Source of the DNA: GCA-002733105 sp965219435
Lineage (GTDB): Bacteria; Pseudomonadota; Gammaproteobacteria; Nitrosococcales; Methylophagaceae
Direction: 5' to 3'
Length of the DNA: 64,000 nucleotides
NCBI GenBank assembly: GCA_965219435.1
Contig: OZ244743.1
Coordinates: 682,001 to 746,000 of the forward strand
Position 1 is the stretch's first letter; every line of letters begins with the position of its first letter. This document shows, in pieces, positions 18,264 through 26,884 of this stretch. The notes beneath the pieces are model-generated. The model did not search any database, was not told where the DNA came from, and was given only the letters and a program-made list of their open reading frames with translations. The position numbers and the translations under genes were made by a program.

Positions 18264-18905
18264 ATGGACGCAGTTAATATCATCGCGCTAAGCATGGGCG
18301 CAGCTTGGGCTAGTGGCATTAATCTTTACGCCACGATTGTCATGTTGGGCTATATGGGAATAACCGGTAATATCGAACTACCACCAGGTCTTCAGATTCT
18401 TTCAGATCCAATGGTAATGGGTGCAGCAGGTTTAATGTACTGTGTCGAGTTTTTTGCAGATAAAATTCCCGGCATAGATTCGAGCTGGGACACACTCCAT
18501 ACCTTTATTCGTATTCCTGCTGGGGCAATGTTAGCGGCAAGTGCTGTCGGCGATGTCACTCCTGCCATTGAGCTTAGTGCAGCACTGTTAGGTGGCACAT
18601 TGGCCGCTGGCAGCCACACGACCAAGGCTGGATCACGCTTATTAATTAATGCTTCACCGGAACCTTTTAGTAATTGGACGGCATCAATAGGTGAAGATTT
18701 ATTAGTTATTGGAGGCTTATGGGCGGCACTGAATCATCCCGTATTATTCATCATCGGGCTTATTATCTTTATTATGCTAATGATTTGGCTTCTACCGCGC
18801 TTATGGCGTTTAATTAAACATATATTTCGTCAAATTGGCCACTGGTTTGGCTTATGTGAAGCACCACCGCCAGCATCACAGACAACCCTCAAAAAAAGCA
18901 ATTAA
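18264..18905 (+). CDS. DUF4126 family membrane protein
   Basis: The 213-residue protein has several hydrophobic segments (residues about 5-35, 50-70, 90-125 and a long one near 150-185) and a basic C-terminal tail. The N-terminal AAWASGINLYATIVMLGYMG and the glycine-rich GGTLAAGSHTTKAGSRLLINASPEPFSN are features of DUF4126 proteins, of unknown function. A GGAG site precedes the ATG. It is divergent from the nif3-like gene and its last four bases overlap the end of cheR on the other strand. Confidence 0.8.
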   Translation: MDAVNIIALSMGAAWASGINLYATIVMLGYMGITGNIELPPGLQILSDPMVMGAAGLMYCVEFFADKIPGIDSSWDTLHTFIRIPAGAMLAASAVGDVTPAIELSAALLGGTLAAGSHTTKAGSRLLINASPEPFSNWTASIGEDLLVIGGLWAALNHPVLFIIGLIIFIMLMIWLLPRLWRLIKHIFRQIGHWFGLCEAPPPASQTTLKKSN

Positions 18906-19753
18906 GCAAGGTCATTGTTAACTTTTAAACGATAGAACACACCGTGTTGGCTTCGAATCATATCAAAAGCATCGGAATAGCCACTAATAGTTTCTGACGC
19001 ACCTAAGAATAAATATCCACCGGGATTAAGCGCCAAAGCCATGCGAGTCAAAATATCCACTTTACGGTCTGCAGAAAAATAAATTAAAACATTCCGACAA
19101 AAAATAATATCAAACTTACCTAGTGAGGAATAAGATGCCAATAAATTTTGCTCACTAAAGCTCACTCGCTTCACGACATCACCCGCCACTCGCCATCGCT
19201 CACCTACCGGCTCAAAAAACTGTCTTTTTCGCTCAGGAGTTAAGCCTCTCCCCAGAATATTTTCATCATATTCTGCTTGTTTAGCGGTATCGATCATGCT
19301 GGTCGAAATATCGGTTGCGACTATTTGAGTATTAGCGAGGTTGCTGGTAGACATACTTCTTAGATGCTCAGTCAAGGTCATACTAATCGTATAAGGTTCT
19401 TGGCCTGATGAACATGCTGAAGACCAAATTCGGCACTGTCGCTTGCCCATGCGGTGGAGCTCTGGAAACACTTCTTCAGCTAGAATCACGAAAGGACTTT
19501 GATCGCGAAACCAAGAAGTTTCATTGGTCGTCATCGCATCAATCACCGCATCGCGTAAATGACGAGGATAGCCTAATTCAATAGCTTGTAATAAAGCCGA
19601 TACCGATAGAATATTTTCATCACGCAATAATTTTGTCAGGCGACTACTAATCAAATATTGCTTTCCTTCACCCAAAACAATGCCACAAGCTTGCTCAAGA
19701 AAGCACTGAAACCTATCATAATCTTGGGGAGAAATATTACCCGCTATATCCAT
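18902..19753 (-). CDS. cheR: Chemotaxis protein methyltransferase CheR
   Basis: CheR methylates glutamates of chemoreceptors using S-adenosylmethionine, resetting them during adaptation. The 283 residues have the N-terminal helical domain and the Rossmann-like catalytic domain, with TTNETSWFRD, the SAM-binding WSSACSSGQEPYT, and FDIIFCRNVLIYF. It is a stand-alone gene here, with no other che genes in the window, though the flg operon lies 9 kb away. A clear sigma-70-type promoter precedes it. Confidence 0.96.
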   Translation of the reverse strand: MDIAGNISPQDYDRFQCFLEQACGIVLGEGKQYLISSRLTKLLRDENILSVSALLQAIELGYPRHLRDAVIDAMTTNETSWFRDQSPFVILAEEVFPELHRMGKRQCRIWSSACSSGQEPYTISMTLTEHLRSMSTSNLANTQIVATDISTSMIDTAKQAEYDENILGRGLTPERKRQFFEPVGERWRVAGDVVKRVSFSEQNLLASYSSLGKFDIIFCRNVLIYFSADRKVDILTRMALALNPGGYLFLGASETISGYSDAFDMIRSQHGVFYRLKVNNDLA

Positions 19754-19815
19754 TTCTTGTTAACCGTAGTTCCTATTTGCAAACTCAGTTACACTAATCT
19801 ATCAAGTTGATATAT

Positions 19816-19844
19816 ACAATATTTAAAGTGTGAAATGGTGTCAA
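19816..19844 (-). promoter_or_regulatory. Sigma-70-type promoter of cheR
   Basis: On the minus strand a perfect -35 box TTGACA is followed after 17 bases by TATTGT (four of six -10 positions). Transcription would start about 55 bases before the cheR ATG. This suggests cheR is read by the housekeeping sigma factor rather than by the flagellar sigma-28. Confidence 0.55.
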
Positions 19845-19940
19845 ACCAGTAGCCGATAGCCGTTATATTGCTAAACATGAATATTGTAAGCCTGTTGCCA
19901 CCATCGACTTTTATGCATTTAAGAAAGCGTTACCGAACGA

Positions 19941-20153
19941 ATGAAGTTTTCATGGCGCAGTAATTTAACAGGACACTGTTTATTTGTAAGTTATCATGGT
20001 TTAAAAGTGGCTGACCTTGCTCTCGCTGAATTAGCCGGATTATTTCAAAACGGACAGGCAAAAATTATAGAACCGTCTGAACCATTAATGGATCGCGTAC
20101 TTATTTCAATGATGGCCGCGATCAACAAGCAATCATCACCAACAATAAAATAG
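19941..20153 (+). CDS. Small protein of unknown function
   Basis: This 70-residue open frame ends ten bases before the SDR gene and could be its operon partner. I do not recognise it. It has a middle segment of alternating hydrophobic residues (LKVADLALAELAGLF) and an acidic-basic C-terminus, no signal peptide and no cysteine pair. No good ribosome site precedes the ATG, but that ATG overlaps the stop of an upstream open stretch (ATGA). It may be a real small gene or the relic of a longer one. Confidence 0.35.
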   Translation: MKFSWRSNLTGHCLFVSYHGLKVADLALAELAGLFQNGQAKIIEPSEPLMDRVLISMMAAINKQSSPTIK

Positions 20154-20163
20154 TGTTTAATTT

Positions 20164-21033
20164 ATGTCTAAATCATTAGCCGCTAGCGGCAAAAAACAAA
20201 ATATTCTAGTCACAGGTTGCTCAAGCGGTATTGGGTTTTGTGCCGCTAAATTATTACACCAACGTGGTGATAACGTTATTGCGACAGTCAGGAGGCCAGA
20301 AGATGCCATTTTATTACAACAATTAGGTATCACAACCACCATACTTGAGCTCACTGATAGTCAATCAGTCGAGCAAGCGGCTCAATTTACAGTGGATTTT
20401 TTTGATGGCCACATAGATGTTTTATTTAACAATGCAGCCTATGGACAGCCGGGTGCAGTTGAGGATTTAAGCCGTGACGTGTTGTGCCAGCAGTTTGAAA
20501 CTAATGTTTTTGGCACACAACAATTGACTAATTTAATCTTAAGCCAAATGAGAAAACAAGGTCATGGCCGCATCATTTACAACAGTTCGGTTCTAGGCAT
20601 TGTTTCGATGGCTTATCGTGGAGCATACAATGCTAGTAAATATGCCATTGAAGGCCTAGCAGACACCTTACGACTAGAACTTTATGGCTCCGATATTCAT
20701 ATTAGCTTAATTGAACCAGGGCCAATTATGAGCCAATTCAGAGCGAATGCCTTTATTAAATATCAGCAACATATTGATAAAGAAAACAGCGTGCACAAAG
20801 CAACATACCAAACTATGGAGCAACGCTTAACCACGGAAGGGCCTGCAGCGCCATTCACCTTACCCGCTGAAGCCGTCGTCGCCAAACTCATCCACGCCAT
20901 TGACAGCAAAAGACCAAAAATTCGTTATTACGTGACCTTTCCGACGTATCTTTTTGCAAGCCTCAAACGAGTCTTGCCCCATCGATGGTTGGATTGGGTA
21001 CTCATTAAAATATCAAAAAGTGAAAATAAGTAA
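20164..21033 (+). CDS. Short-chain dehydrogenase/reductase (SDR), YbbO-like
   Basis: This is an NAD(P)-dependent oxidoreductase of the classical SDR family, 289 residues. The cofactor loop is TGCSSGIG near residue 18, the NNAAYG motif lies near residue 90, and the catalytic Ser and YxxxK are in NSSVLG and YNASK. The basic residues VRRPE after the second strand favour NADP. The length and C-terminal extension resemble YbbO-type reductases of aldehydes, but the substrate cannot be read from the sequence. It converges on the FocA gene, with 13 bases between stops and no clear terminator. Confidence 0.88.
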   Translation: MSKSLAASGKKQNILVTGCSSGIGFCAAKLLHQRGDNVIATVRRPEDAILLQQLGITTTILELTDSQSVEQAAQFTVDFFDGHIDVLFNNAAYGQPGAVEDLSRDVLCQQFETNVFGTQQLTNLILSQMRKQGHGRIIYNSSVLGIVSMAYRGAYNASKYAIEGLADTLRLELYGSDIHISLIEPGPIMSQFRANAFIKYQQHIDKENSVHKATYQTMEQRLTTEGPAAPFTLPAEAVVAKLIHAIDSKRPKIRYYVTFPTYLFASLKRVLPHRWLDWVLIKISKSENK

Positions 21034-21046
21034 CAAACTCAAACTA

Positions 21047-21898
21047 TCAACAATCTGTTTCACGCCCATAAAGATAAACCATATAGAGCGACATTCCGAC
21101 CATCACACTGCCACCAAAAATATTGCCTAAAGTGACAGGAATAATATTAGCCACAAATCCCGACATGGTAAGATTTTGCATCGCCTCTGCACTCACGCCA
21201 CTAACGGCTACTATTTCAGGATTAAGAGAAGCCACCATCGCGACTGGAATCATAAACATATTAGCAATGCAGTGCTCAAAACCCATTGCTACAAAAGCTG
21301 AAATTGGAAAAATAATCGCAAACACCTTATCTACAACTGTACGTGAGGCATAAACCATCCAACTTGCTAGACAAACCAAAGCATTACAGAATATACCTCT
21401 CACAAAGGCCTCTGAAGTGGTTAAGTCTACTTTGGCTAACCCCACTTTAAGGGCTGTCGCACCTACTGCATAATGACCGCTATCAAGAAAGCCCGAAGCA
21501 AACACCAAATAGACAGTAATGAATGCACCAAGTGCATTACCTATGTATACCAAACCCCAGTTTTTTAATAATCGGAGCAATGTAATACGTCGTTTTGCCC
21601 ATGCCATAACAATTAAATTATTACCCGTGAACAGCTCGCCACCCGCAATCACCACCAGAATGAAACCGAGTGAAAATGCTAACCCACCCAACAACTTAGC
21701 AGCACCATATGCCTCAGCTGGATGCGTCATTGCCACGGTGTAATACATGGCACCAAAAGAAATAAAGGCACCAGCCATCAGTGATAAAACAAGTAGCGGT
21801 AAAAAAGGCATATTAGCTTTATCTACACCTATCGTTTTAACCTTGCCAGCGACTTCAGCAGGTGTAAACGCATCGACGAATTTAGCAAATTCAGACAT
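21047..21898 (-). CDS. focA: Formate/nitrite transporter family channel, FocA-like
   Basis: This pentameric inner-membrane channel of the FNT family passes small monovalent acids. It has 283 residues and six membrane segments. The GGELFTGN segment and the GFEHCIANMFMIP segment with the central histidine are closer to FocA than to NirC, so formate is the likelier substrate. No pyruvate formate-lyase or nitrite reductase gene is nearby. It has its own upstream region of 246 bases that contains a hairpin. Confidence 0.88.
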   Translation of the reverse strand: MSEFAKFVDAFTPAEVAGKVKTIGVDKANMPFLPLLVLSLMAGAFISFGAMYYTVAMTHPAEAYGAAKLLGGLAFSLGFILVVIAGGELFTGNNLIVMAWAKRRITLLRLLKNWGLVYIGNALGAFITVYLVFASGFLDSGHYAVGATALKVGLAKVDLTTSEAFVRGIFCNALVCLASWMVYASRTVVDKVFAIIFPISAFVAMGFEHCIANMFMIPVAMVASLNPEIVAVSGVSAEAMQNLTMSGFVANIIPVTLGNIFGGSVMVGMSLYMVYLYGRETDC

Positions 21899-21959
21899 GG
21901 GGAGTTTCTCAGGATAAAAAATATTTATTATTATACGGCTATTAAGTCCGTGGCATCAG

Positions 21960-21981
21960 AAAGAATCTATTGAGATTCTTC
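21960..21981 (-). other. Hairpin upstream of focA
   Basis: GAAGAATC and GATTCTTC form an eight-base-pair perfect inverted repeat around a six-base loop, about 60 bases upstream of the focA ATG. It could be an operator or a leader hairpin. The rest of 21899-22097 shows nothing else I can name. Confidence 0.3.
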
Positions 21982-22097
21982 ATCAAAGAGTAATCAAATA
22001 CCCGCGTTTATTTACTCATCTAGCAAAATCTGCTTAGCTGACTATCCATTTGACAGTTGTTATGGCTAATGGCCACCTATTTTTACTATTAGATAAA

Positions 22098-22126
22098 AAA
22101 AGCCCCGCGCATTCGGCAGGGCTTTT
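22098..22126 (-). terminator. Rho-independent terminator of clpB
   Basis: AAAAGCCC pairs with GGGCTTTT around a GC-rich inner stem, and the minus strand continues into a run of T just after the stem. It lies about 20 bases after the clpB stop codon and should end that transcript. Confidence 0.85.
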
Positions 22127-22144
22127 AATTTCTAAACAAACGGT

Positions 22145-24718
22145 TTAATTGCTAAAGGTTAATTCATCATCAGAGACATCGACCTTGATAGTATCGCCTC
22201 CTTTAAAACGGCCTGATAACAAATCATGCGCTAAGTAGTTTTCCAGTTGTTGCTGAATCACACGTTTAAGTGGTCGCGCCCCATAAACAGGATCAAAACC
22301 CGCTTCGGCAATCAAGTCTAATGCCGCCTCGCTCACTTCTAATGCCATATCACGATCTGCTAAACGTTGGCGCAAATGGGCTAATTGAATATCAGCAATC
22401 GCATGAATCTGATCACGCTGTAGTGGATGAAACACCACCACATCATCAACACGATTAATGAATTCTGGACGGAAATGTTGACCAACAATCTCCATCACCG
22501 CTGCTTTCATCTTCTCGTAATCATCTTCACTCGCCATTTCTTGAATCACATGTGAACCCAAGTTAGATGTCATCACAATAACCGTATTGCGAAAATCAAC
22601 CGTACGACCCTGACCATCGGTCAAGCGACCATCATCCAATACCTGCAATAAGATATTAAAGACATCCGGATGTGCTTTCTCGACTTCATCCAGCAAAATG
22701 ACCGAATACGGTTTACGACGCACTGCTTCAGTTAAATAACCGCCTTCTTCATAACCCACATAACCAGGCGGTGCACCCACTAAGCGTGCGACTGAATGTT
22801 TTTCCATAAATTCAGACATATCGATCCGTACCATGGCATCTTCAGTATCAAACAAAAACGTGGCTAACGATTTACACAGTTCCGTTTTACCGACACCGGT
22901 TGGGCCTAAGAATAAGAATGAACCATTCGGGCGATTTGGATCAGATAATCCGGCACGACTGCGGCGAATCGCATTAGCAACCGCTGTCACAGCCTCATCT
23001 TGGCCAATCACCCGTTCATGCAAGGCATCATCCATTTTCAACAATTTATCGCGTTCACCTTCCAACATTTTTGATACTGGAATCCCCGTCCATTTTGAAA
23101 CGACTTCGGCAATTTCTTCTTCGCCTACTTCATTGCGTAATAATTGAAACTCTTGTGTGTCGGCATCAGCCACTGAAGCCAATTGCTTTTCTAACTCAGG
23201 AATCTTGCCATATTGAAGTTCAGACATTTTGGCATAATCACTACTACGAGTAGCAACCTCCAGTTCCTTTCGTGCCTTTTCAAGGTCTTCTTTTATATGC
23301 TGGCTACCATGTAACGATGCTTTTTCTGATTTCCATATTTCTTCCAAATCAGCATATTCACGTTCAAGCTTATCCATCTCAGACTCAAGTGTTTCTAAAC
23401 GTTTTTTAGACGCATCGTCTGATTCTTTTTTAAGGGCAACACGTTCAATTTTCAATTGAATTAAACGACGCTCCATGCGATCCAGCGATTCAGGTTTAGA
23501 ATCCATTTCCATGCGAATACGACTGGCCGCTTCATCAATTAAATCAATCGCTTTATCTGGCAACATACGGTCAGTAATATAGCGATGCGATAAGGTCGCC
23601 GCGGCCACAATCGCGGGATCAGTAATATTTACATTATGATGTAACTCATAACGCTCACTCAAACCTCGCAAAATTGCAATGGTATCTTCAACCGACGGTT
23701 CACCGACTTGGACTTTTTGGAAGCGGCGTTCTAAGGCGGCATCTTTTTCAACATATTGACGATATTCATCTAAAGTCGTCGCGCCAATACAATGTAATTC
23801 ACCGCGAGCAAGCGCCGGTTTCAACATATTACCGGCATCCATCGCACCTTCAGCCTTGCCCGCTCCCACCATCGTATGAATTTCGTCGATAAATAAAATG
23901 ATTTGACCTTCTTGTTTCGACAAATCATTCAATACGGCTTTCAGGCGTTCTTCAAATTCACCACGAAACTTTGCACCAGCAATCAATGCGCCCATATCGA
24001 GTGACAATACACGTTTATGTCGCATACCTTCAGGCACTTCACCATTAATAATACGTTGTGCTAAACCTTCAACAATCGCTGTTTTACCGACACCCGGCTC
24101 ACCGATTAACACCGGATTATTTTTAGTACGACGTTGCAATACTTGAATTGTCCGACGAATTTCATCATCACGACCAATCACTGGATCCAATTTGCCGTTC
24201 TCAGCTCGCTCAGTCAGATCAATGGTATATTTTTCTAATGCTTGCCGTTGCTCTTCAGCATTTTGATCCGTCACTTTTTCGCCTCCACGTATTTTTTCTA
24301 TCGCCGCTTCAATCACTGACTTATTACCACCATGTTGACGTAATAAATCACCCGCTTTATTTTTGTCTTCCACTACTGCCAAAACAAAGAGTTCACTTGA
24401 AACATATTGATCTTGACGTGTTTGAGCCAATTTATCGGTTTGGTTTAAAAGGCGATTTAAATCTTGTGAAATATGAATATCGCCACTGCCGCCCTCGACC
24501 TTAGCCATACGATTTAACTGATCTTCTAAATCTGATCGGTAAGTCGTGATATTGACACCACTTTGAGCCAATAAGGGTCTTACCGTTCCTCCTTGTTGTT
24601 GCAACAAGGCCAACATTAAATGTGCAGGCTCAATAATTTGGTGATCCTTACCGACCGCCATACTCTGTGCCGCTGCCATTGCTTCTTGAAATTTACTGGT
24701 TAACTTATCGATTTGCAT
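22145..24718 (-). CDS. clpB: ATP-dependent protein disaggregase ClpB
   Basis: ClpB is a hexameric AAA+ machine that rescues aggregated proteins with DnaK after heat stress. The 857 residues match E. coli ClpB. In order: the Clp N-domain, first AAA module with Walker A GEPGVGKT near residue 206, the long coiled-coil M-domain (about 410-530), and the second module with GPTGVGKT near residue 605. A GGAG site precedes the ATG and a heat-shock promoter lies upstream. It is monocistronic, bounded by its own terminator. Confidence 0.98.
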   Translation of the reverse strand: MQIDKLTSKFQEAMAAAQSMAVGKDHQIIEPAHLMLALLQQQGGTVRPLLAQSGVNITTYRSDLEDQLNRMAKVEGGSGDIHISQDLNRLLNQTDKLAQTRQDQYVSSELFVLAVVEDKNKAGDLLRQHGGNKSVIEAAIEKIRGGEKVTDQNAEEQRQALEKYTIDLTERAENGKLDPVIGRDDEIRRTIQVLQRRTKNNPVLIGEPGVGKTAIVEGLAQRIINGEVPEGMRHKRVLSLDMGALIAGAKFRGEFEERLKAVLNDLSKQEGQIILFIDEIHTMVGAGKAEGAMDAGNMLKPALARGELHCIGATTLDEYRQYVEKDAALERRFQKVQVGEPSVEDTIAILRGLSERYELHHNVNITDPAIVAAATLSHRYITDRMLPDKAIDLIDEAASRIRMEMDSKPESLDRMERRLIQLKIERVALKKESDDASKKRLETLESEMDKLEREYADLEEIWKSEKASLHGSQHIKEDLEKARKELEVATRSSDYAKMSELQYGKIPELEKQLASVADADTQEFQLLRNEVGEEEIAEVVSKWTGIPVSKMLEGERDKLLKMDDALHERVIGQDEAVTAVANAIRRSRAGLSDPNRPNGSFLFLGPTGVGKTELCKSLATFLFDTEDAMVRIDMSEFMEKHSVARLVGAPPGYVGYEEGGYLTEAVRRKPYSVILLDEVEKAHPDVFNILLQVLDDGRLTDGQGRTVDFRNTVIVMTSNLGSHVIQEMASEDDYEKMKAAVMEIVGQHFRPEFINRVDDVVVFHPLQRDQIHAIADIQLAHLRQRLADRDMALEVSEAALDLIAEAGFDPVYGARPLKRVIQQQLENYLAHDLLSGRFKGGDTIKVDVSDDELTFSN

Positions 24719-24754
24719 AATCCCTATACTCCTAGTAATCTATTGTTAATAACT

Positions 24755-24783
24755 AGATGGGGAGAGCAAGCGAGCAAATCAAG
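24755..24783 (-). promoter_or_regulatory. Sigma-32 heat-shock promoter of clpB
   Basis: On the minus strand CTTGAT (24778-24783), 15 bases, then CCCCATCT (24755-24762). This matches the RpoH consensus CTTGAA-N13-17-CCCCATNT at all but one position, about 37 bases before the ATG of clpB, a textbook member of the heat-shock regulon. Confidence 0.85.
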
Positions 24784-24817
24784 TAGTCTTATAAAAAATA
24801 AGTGAATTAAAGTTTAA

Positions 24818-24879
24818 ACCAATAGGGTCAACCAATAGGGTCAGTGTGAATCGATTTTCAATTTGGTCTGACCCCATTG
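24818..24879. repeat. Tandem plus inverted GGGTCA repeat element
   Basis: ACCAATAGGGTCA occurs twice in direct tandem (24818-24830 and 24831-24843). The second copy forms an inverted repeat with TGACCCCATTG at 24869-24879 (CAAT-A-GGGTCA against TGACCC-C-ATTG), enclosing 25 bases. The GGGGTCAGACC end resembles palindromes often seen beside REP-type elements and their tyrosine transposases in proteobacteria, though no transposase is here. It lies between the clpB promoter and the autotransporter gene. Confidence 0.6.
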
Positions 24880-24952
24880 ATTCCCTTATGGTACTATCCA
24901 AATTATTTATTGCACTACCTCAATGATTAGCATCATTATTTTAGGAAAAATC

Positions 24953-25453
24953 ATGCTTAAACAACTTAAATTGATCGCATGTCTCATCATAAGTTTCTGT
25001 GCCTCTAACGCAATGGCTGCCGACTGCGTCTCGCCAATATCAGGCACGGTAAATGTAACAAGTCAATCGAGTTGTGATTTGGGTGGTTCAGGCTTAACAA
25101 TTAATTCCGACGGCACATTGAATGCGAGTATTTACAGCCTTACCGACTCAGCAACCAATTCATTTATTATCAACAATGGTACTGTCAATTTAAATGGGGC
25201 TTACGCCCTAGAAATTGATAGCAGCACATTGAGTGAACTTACAAATAACAACATCTTAAACCTTACTAATTCTTATTCAATTAGAGTTAAAGCCGGCGGA
25301 GCGATCACTCATTTCAATAACACCAGCACCATTAATATGAGCACTGATTATCCAATTTTTATTGATGGTGGTGCTATTACTCAGTTTACCAACTCAGGCA
25401 CGATTCAGGCACGATGCAGTGGAACAATTCACCCGTTTATGGCGTATCATTGA
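24953..25453 (+). CDS. Autotransporter-like protein, N-terminal fragment
   Basis: This frame carries a Sec signal peptide (basic start MLKQLK, hydrophobic core, cleavage after NAMA before ADC) and about 140 residues of passenger rich in Asn, Thr, Ser and Gly. Degenerate units ending in an FTNSGTI-like segment recur. I chose the ATG at 24953, preceded by AGGAAAA; another in-frame ATG lies at 24923. The last 17 or so codons, after the duplication, are out of frame and unlike the rest, and end at a stop at 25453. Confidence 0.6.
   Translation: MLKQLKLIACLIISFCASNAMAADCVSPISGTVNVTSQSSCDLGGSGLTINSDGTLNASIYSLTDSATNSFIINNGTVNLNGAYALEIDSSTLSELTNNNILNLTNSYSIRVKAGGAITHFNNTSTINMSTDYPIFIDGGAITQFTNSGTIQARCSGTIHPFMAYH
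25394..25415 (+). repeat. Perfect 11-bp tandem duplication
   Basis: TCAGGCACGAT occurs twice with no spacer (25394-25404, 25405-25415). Eleven bases shift the frame by two, which is what separates the two halves of the autotransporter gene. Short tandem repeats like this arise and revert by replication slippage. Confidence 0.95.
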
Positions 25454-26823
25454 ATTCTGGCTCGATTGACACCTTCACTAATACCGGCACCATAAAAGGT
25501 GCGACCCATGCATTATACGCTGCCTCTGGTATTAACTTCGGTACGTTAAATAATGCCCAAGGCGGCTTGGATGGCGCATTATCCTACAAAGGTAATTTAC
25601 CAAACAATTACAATATTATTATTCGTTCAGCCACCGATTATGGTCAGCTCGCCGTTTCATCATTACCCCGTCTATCGACTGACTTTGGGATTAGTACACT
25701 GTCTAATCAAAATATTGGCAATGCCGGCACCCGATACCTTAATGTCATAACCGGACTGGCAGCCAGCAATATTGGTAATGAGGATCAAGTGTTAAGTTAC
25801 AGTGATGGTAATTTATTAGCGACCTATAGCTTGGTGGCTAATGGTGCTGCAAATGCTTGGGATTTATTGATTTTAAGTTACTTAAATGGGGCAACAGCAA
25901 CCGATACGCAAGCGTCCTTAAACAGCCTGAGTGGTGATCTGCAAGGTGCGTTTGCAGGCCAAACACAGGCTACCAATTTTGCCAATATGAATACTTATGA
26001 TTGTGATTTATTTGATCAAAAAGGACTTTGTGTCTCTGCCGGTGGCCGCTATACATCAACAGATGGTCCATCCTCGAATACAAGCAGTGCTGTCGTGGTA
26101 GTGGGCTATAAAGCAACTTCACATATCAGAATCGGTGGCTTTCTCGATCAAAATATCAATAACAACGGCCTGTCATCGGTGCAAATCAGCAATAAGAATC
26201 CATTAATGGGGATCTTTGGGGTATGGAACAAACATGCCGATGGCTTAGGTTATCAAGTGAAATTAGCCAATGCGTATCAAGATAAAAACATCCGCACTAC
26301 GCGAACAGTAATTGGTACATCAGAAGCAGGCAAAGGGACGACGAACTTGAATACCCAAAGTTATGTGGCTGAGTTGAGTTATGCTTTGATGGTGAATGAT
26401 AAAACCTTAGTGCGCCCTTATATGGCCTTACGTCATACCACGATTAAACAAGACGCTTATACCGAAGAGGCGACGATTGTTTCACCTTTGACTTATGGCA
26501 GTATTACTGACCGTTCGTTCACTTCGCTTGTCGGTGCGAAACTGAACCATGCACTAACAACACAATTAAACCTAACGGCTAGCGTAGGCGTCGAACATGA
26601 TATTCGCCATGATGTTGACCAATTGACTGTCAGCGGTATTAGTGGGCTCACCAGTGAGAATTTTAATGGTAGTATTAGACGCACACGGTCGGTGGCAACA
26701 GTGGGAGCGCAGTTTAGTCCTGCTAAAAACCAAAGAATCGCCGGTGAAATTTACTATCAACAACTACCATTCCAAAGCACAGCTTCTGCAACGGCTTATG
26801 TCAATTACACGATTGGTTTTTAG
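25414..26823 (+). CDS. Autotransporter-like protein, C-terminal beta-barrel fragment
   Basis: This 469-residue frame begins in the remaining passenger, including another FTNTGTIKG unit, then a linker, and from about residue 200 a typical autotransporter barrel of alternating strands. It ends SATAYVNYTIGF, with the terminal Phe that the BAM complex recognises. The ATG at 25414 is probably not a true start: there is no ribosome site, no signal peptide, and reading joins the N-terminal half if one duplicated unit is removed. Confidence 0.6.
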   Translation: MQWNNSPVYGVSLNSGSIDTFTNTGTIKGATHALYAASGINFGTLNNAQGGLDGALSYKGNLPNNYNIIIRSATDYGQLAVSSLPRLSTDFGISTLSNQNIGNAGTRYLNVITGLAASNIGNEDQVLSYSDGNLLATYSLVANGAANAWDLLILSYLNGATATDTQASLNSLSGDLQGAFAGQTQATNFANMNTYDCDLFDQKGLCVSAGGRYTSTDGPSSNTSSAVVVVGYKATSHIRIGGFLDQNINNNGLSSVQISNKNPLMGIFGVWNKHADGLGYQVKLANAYQDKNIRTTRTVIGTSEAGKGTTNLNTQSYVAELSYALMVNDKTLVRPYMALRHTTIKQDAYTEEATIVSPLTYGSITDRSFTSLVGAKLNHALTTQLNLTASVGVEHDIRHDVDQLTVSGISGLTSENFNGSIRRTRSVATVGAQFSPAKNQRIAGEIYYQQLPFQSTASATAYVNYTIGF

Positions 26824-26833
26824 AGGTAAATTG

Positions 26834-26859
26834 GCTCAAAAAGACACATAAATTTGAGC
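26834..26859. terminator. Convergent terminator-like inverted repeat
   Basis: GCTCAAA (26834-26840) pairs with TTTGAGC (26853-26859) around a 12-base loop, between the converging ends of the autotransporter gene and the NlpC/P60 gene. T stretches are poor, so termination is only a possibility. Confidence 0.35.
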
Positions 26860-26884
26860 GTATTTAGCAGTCGATAACATCGTC

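Larger units (their letters stand above)
24953..26823 (+). pseudogene. Autotransporter-like outer membrane protein gene, frameshifted by an 11-bp duplication
   Basis: Two overlapping frames together encode one autotransporter: signal peptide, Asn/Thr/Gly-rich repeat passenger, and a C-terminal beta-barrel ending in Phe. The break coincides with a perfect tandem duplication of TCAGGCACGAT at 25394-25415. Removing one copy restores a single frame of 619 residues, and the restored junction (NSGTMQWNNSPVYGV) continues the repeat pattern of the passenger smoothly. As written, the product stops after 166 residues and cannot reach the outer membrane. It may be a recent inactivation, a reversible on/off switch, or an assembly error. 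Confidence 0.75.

Noticed and set aside
19851..19858. GCCGATAG with an upstream TAAAGTGT before the small ORF, resembling a sigma-28 promoter.
   Set aside because: The spacer is far too long (about 20 instead of 11 bases).
21047..21898. A nitrite-channel (NirC) assignment for the FNT protein.
   Set aside because: The FEHCIANMFMIP segment is closer to FocA and no nitrite-reduction gene is nearby, though the substrate is not proven.
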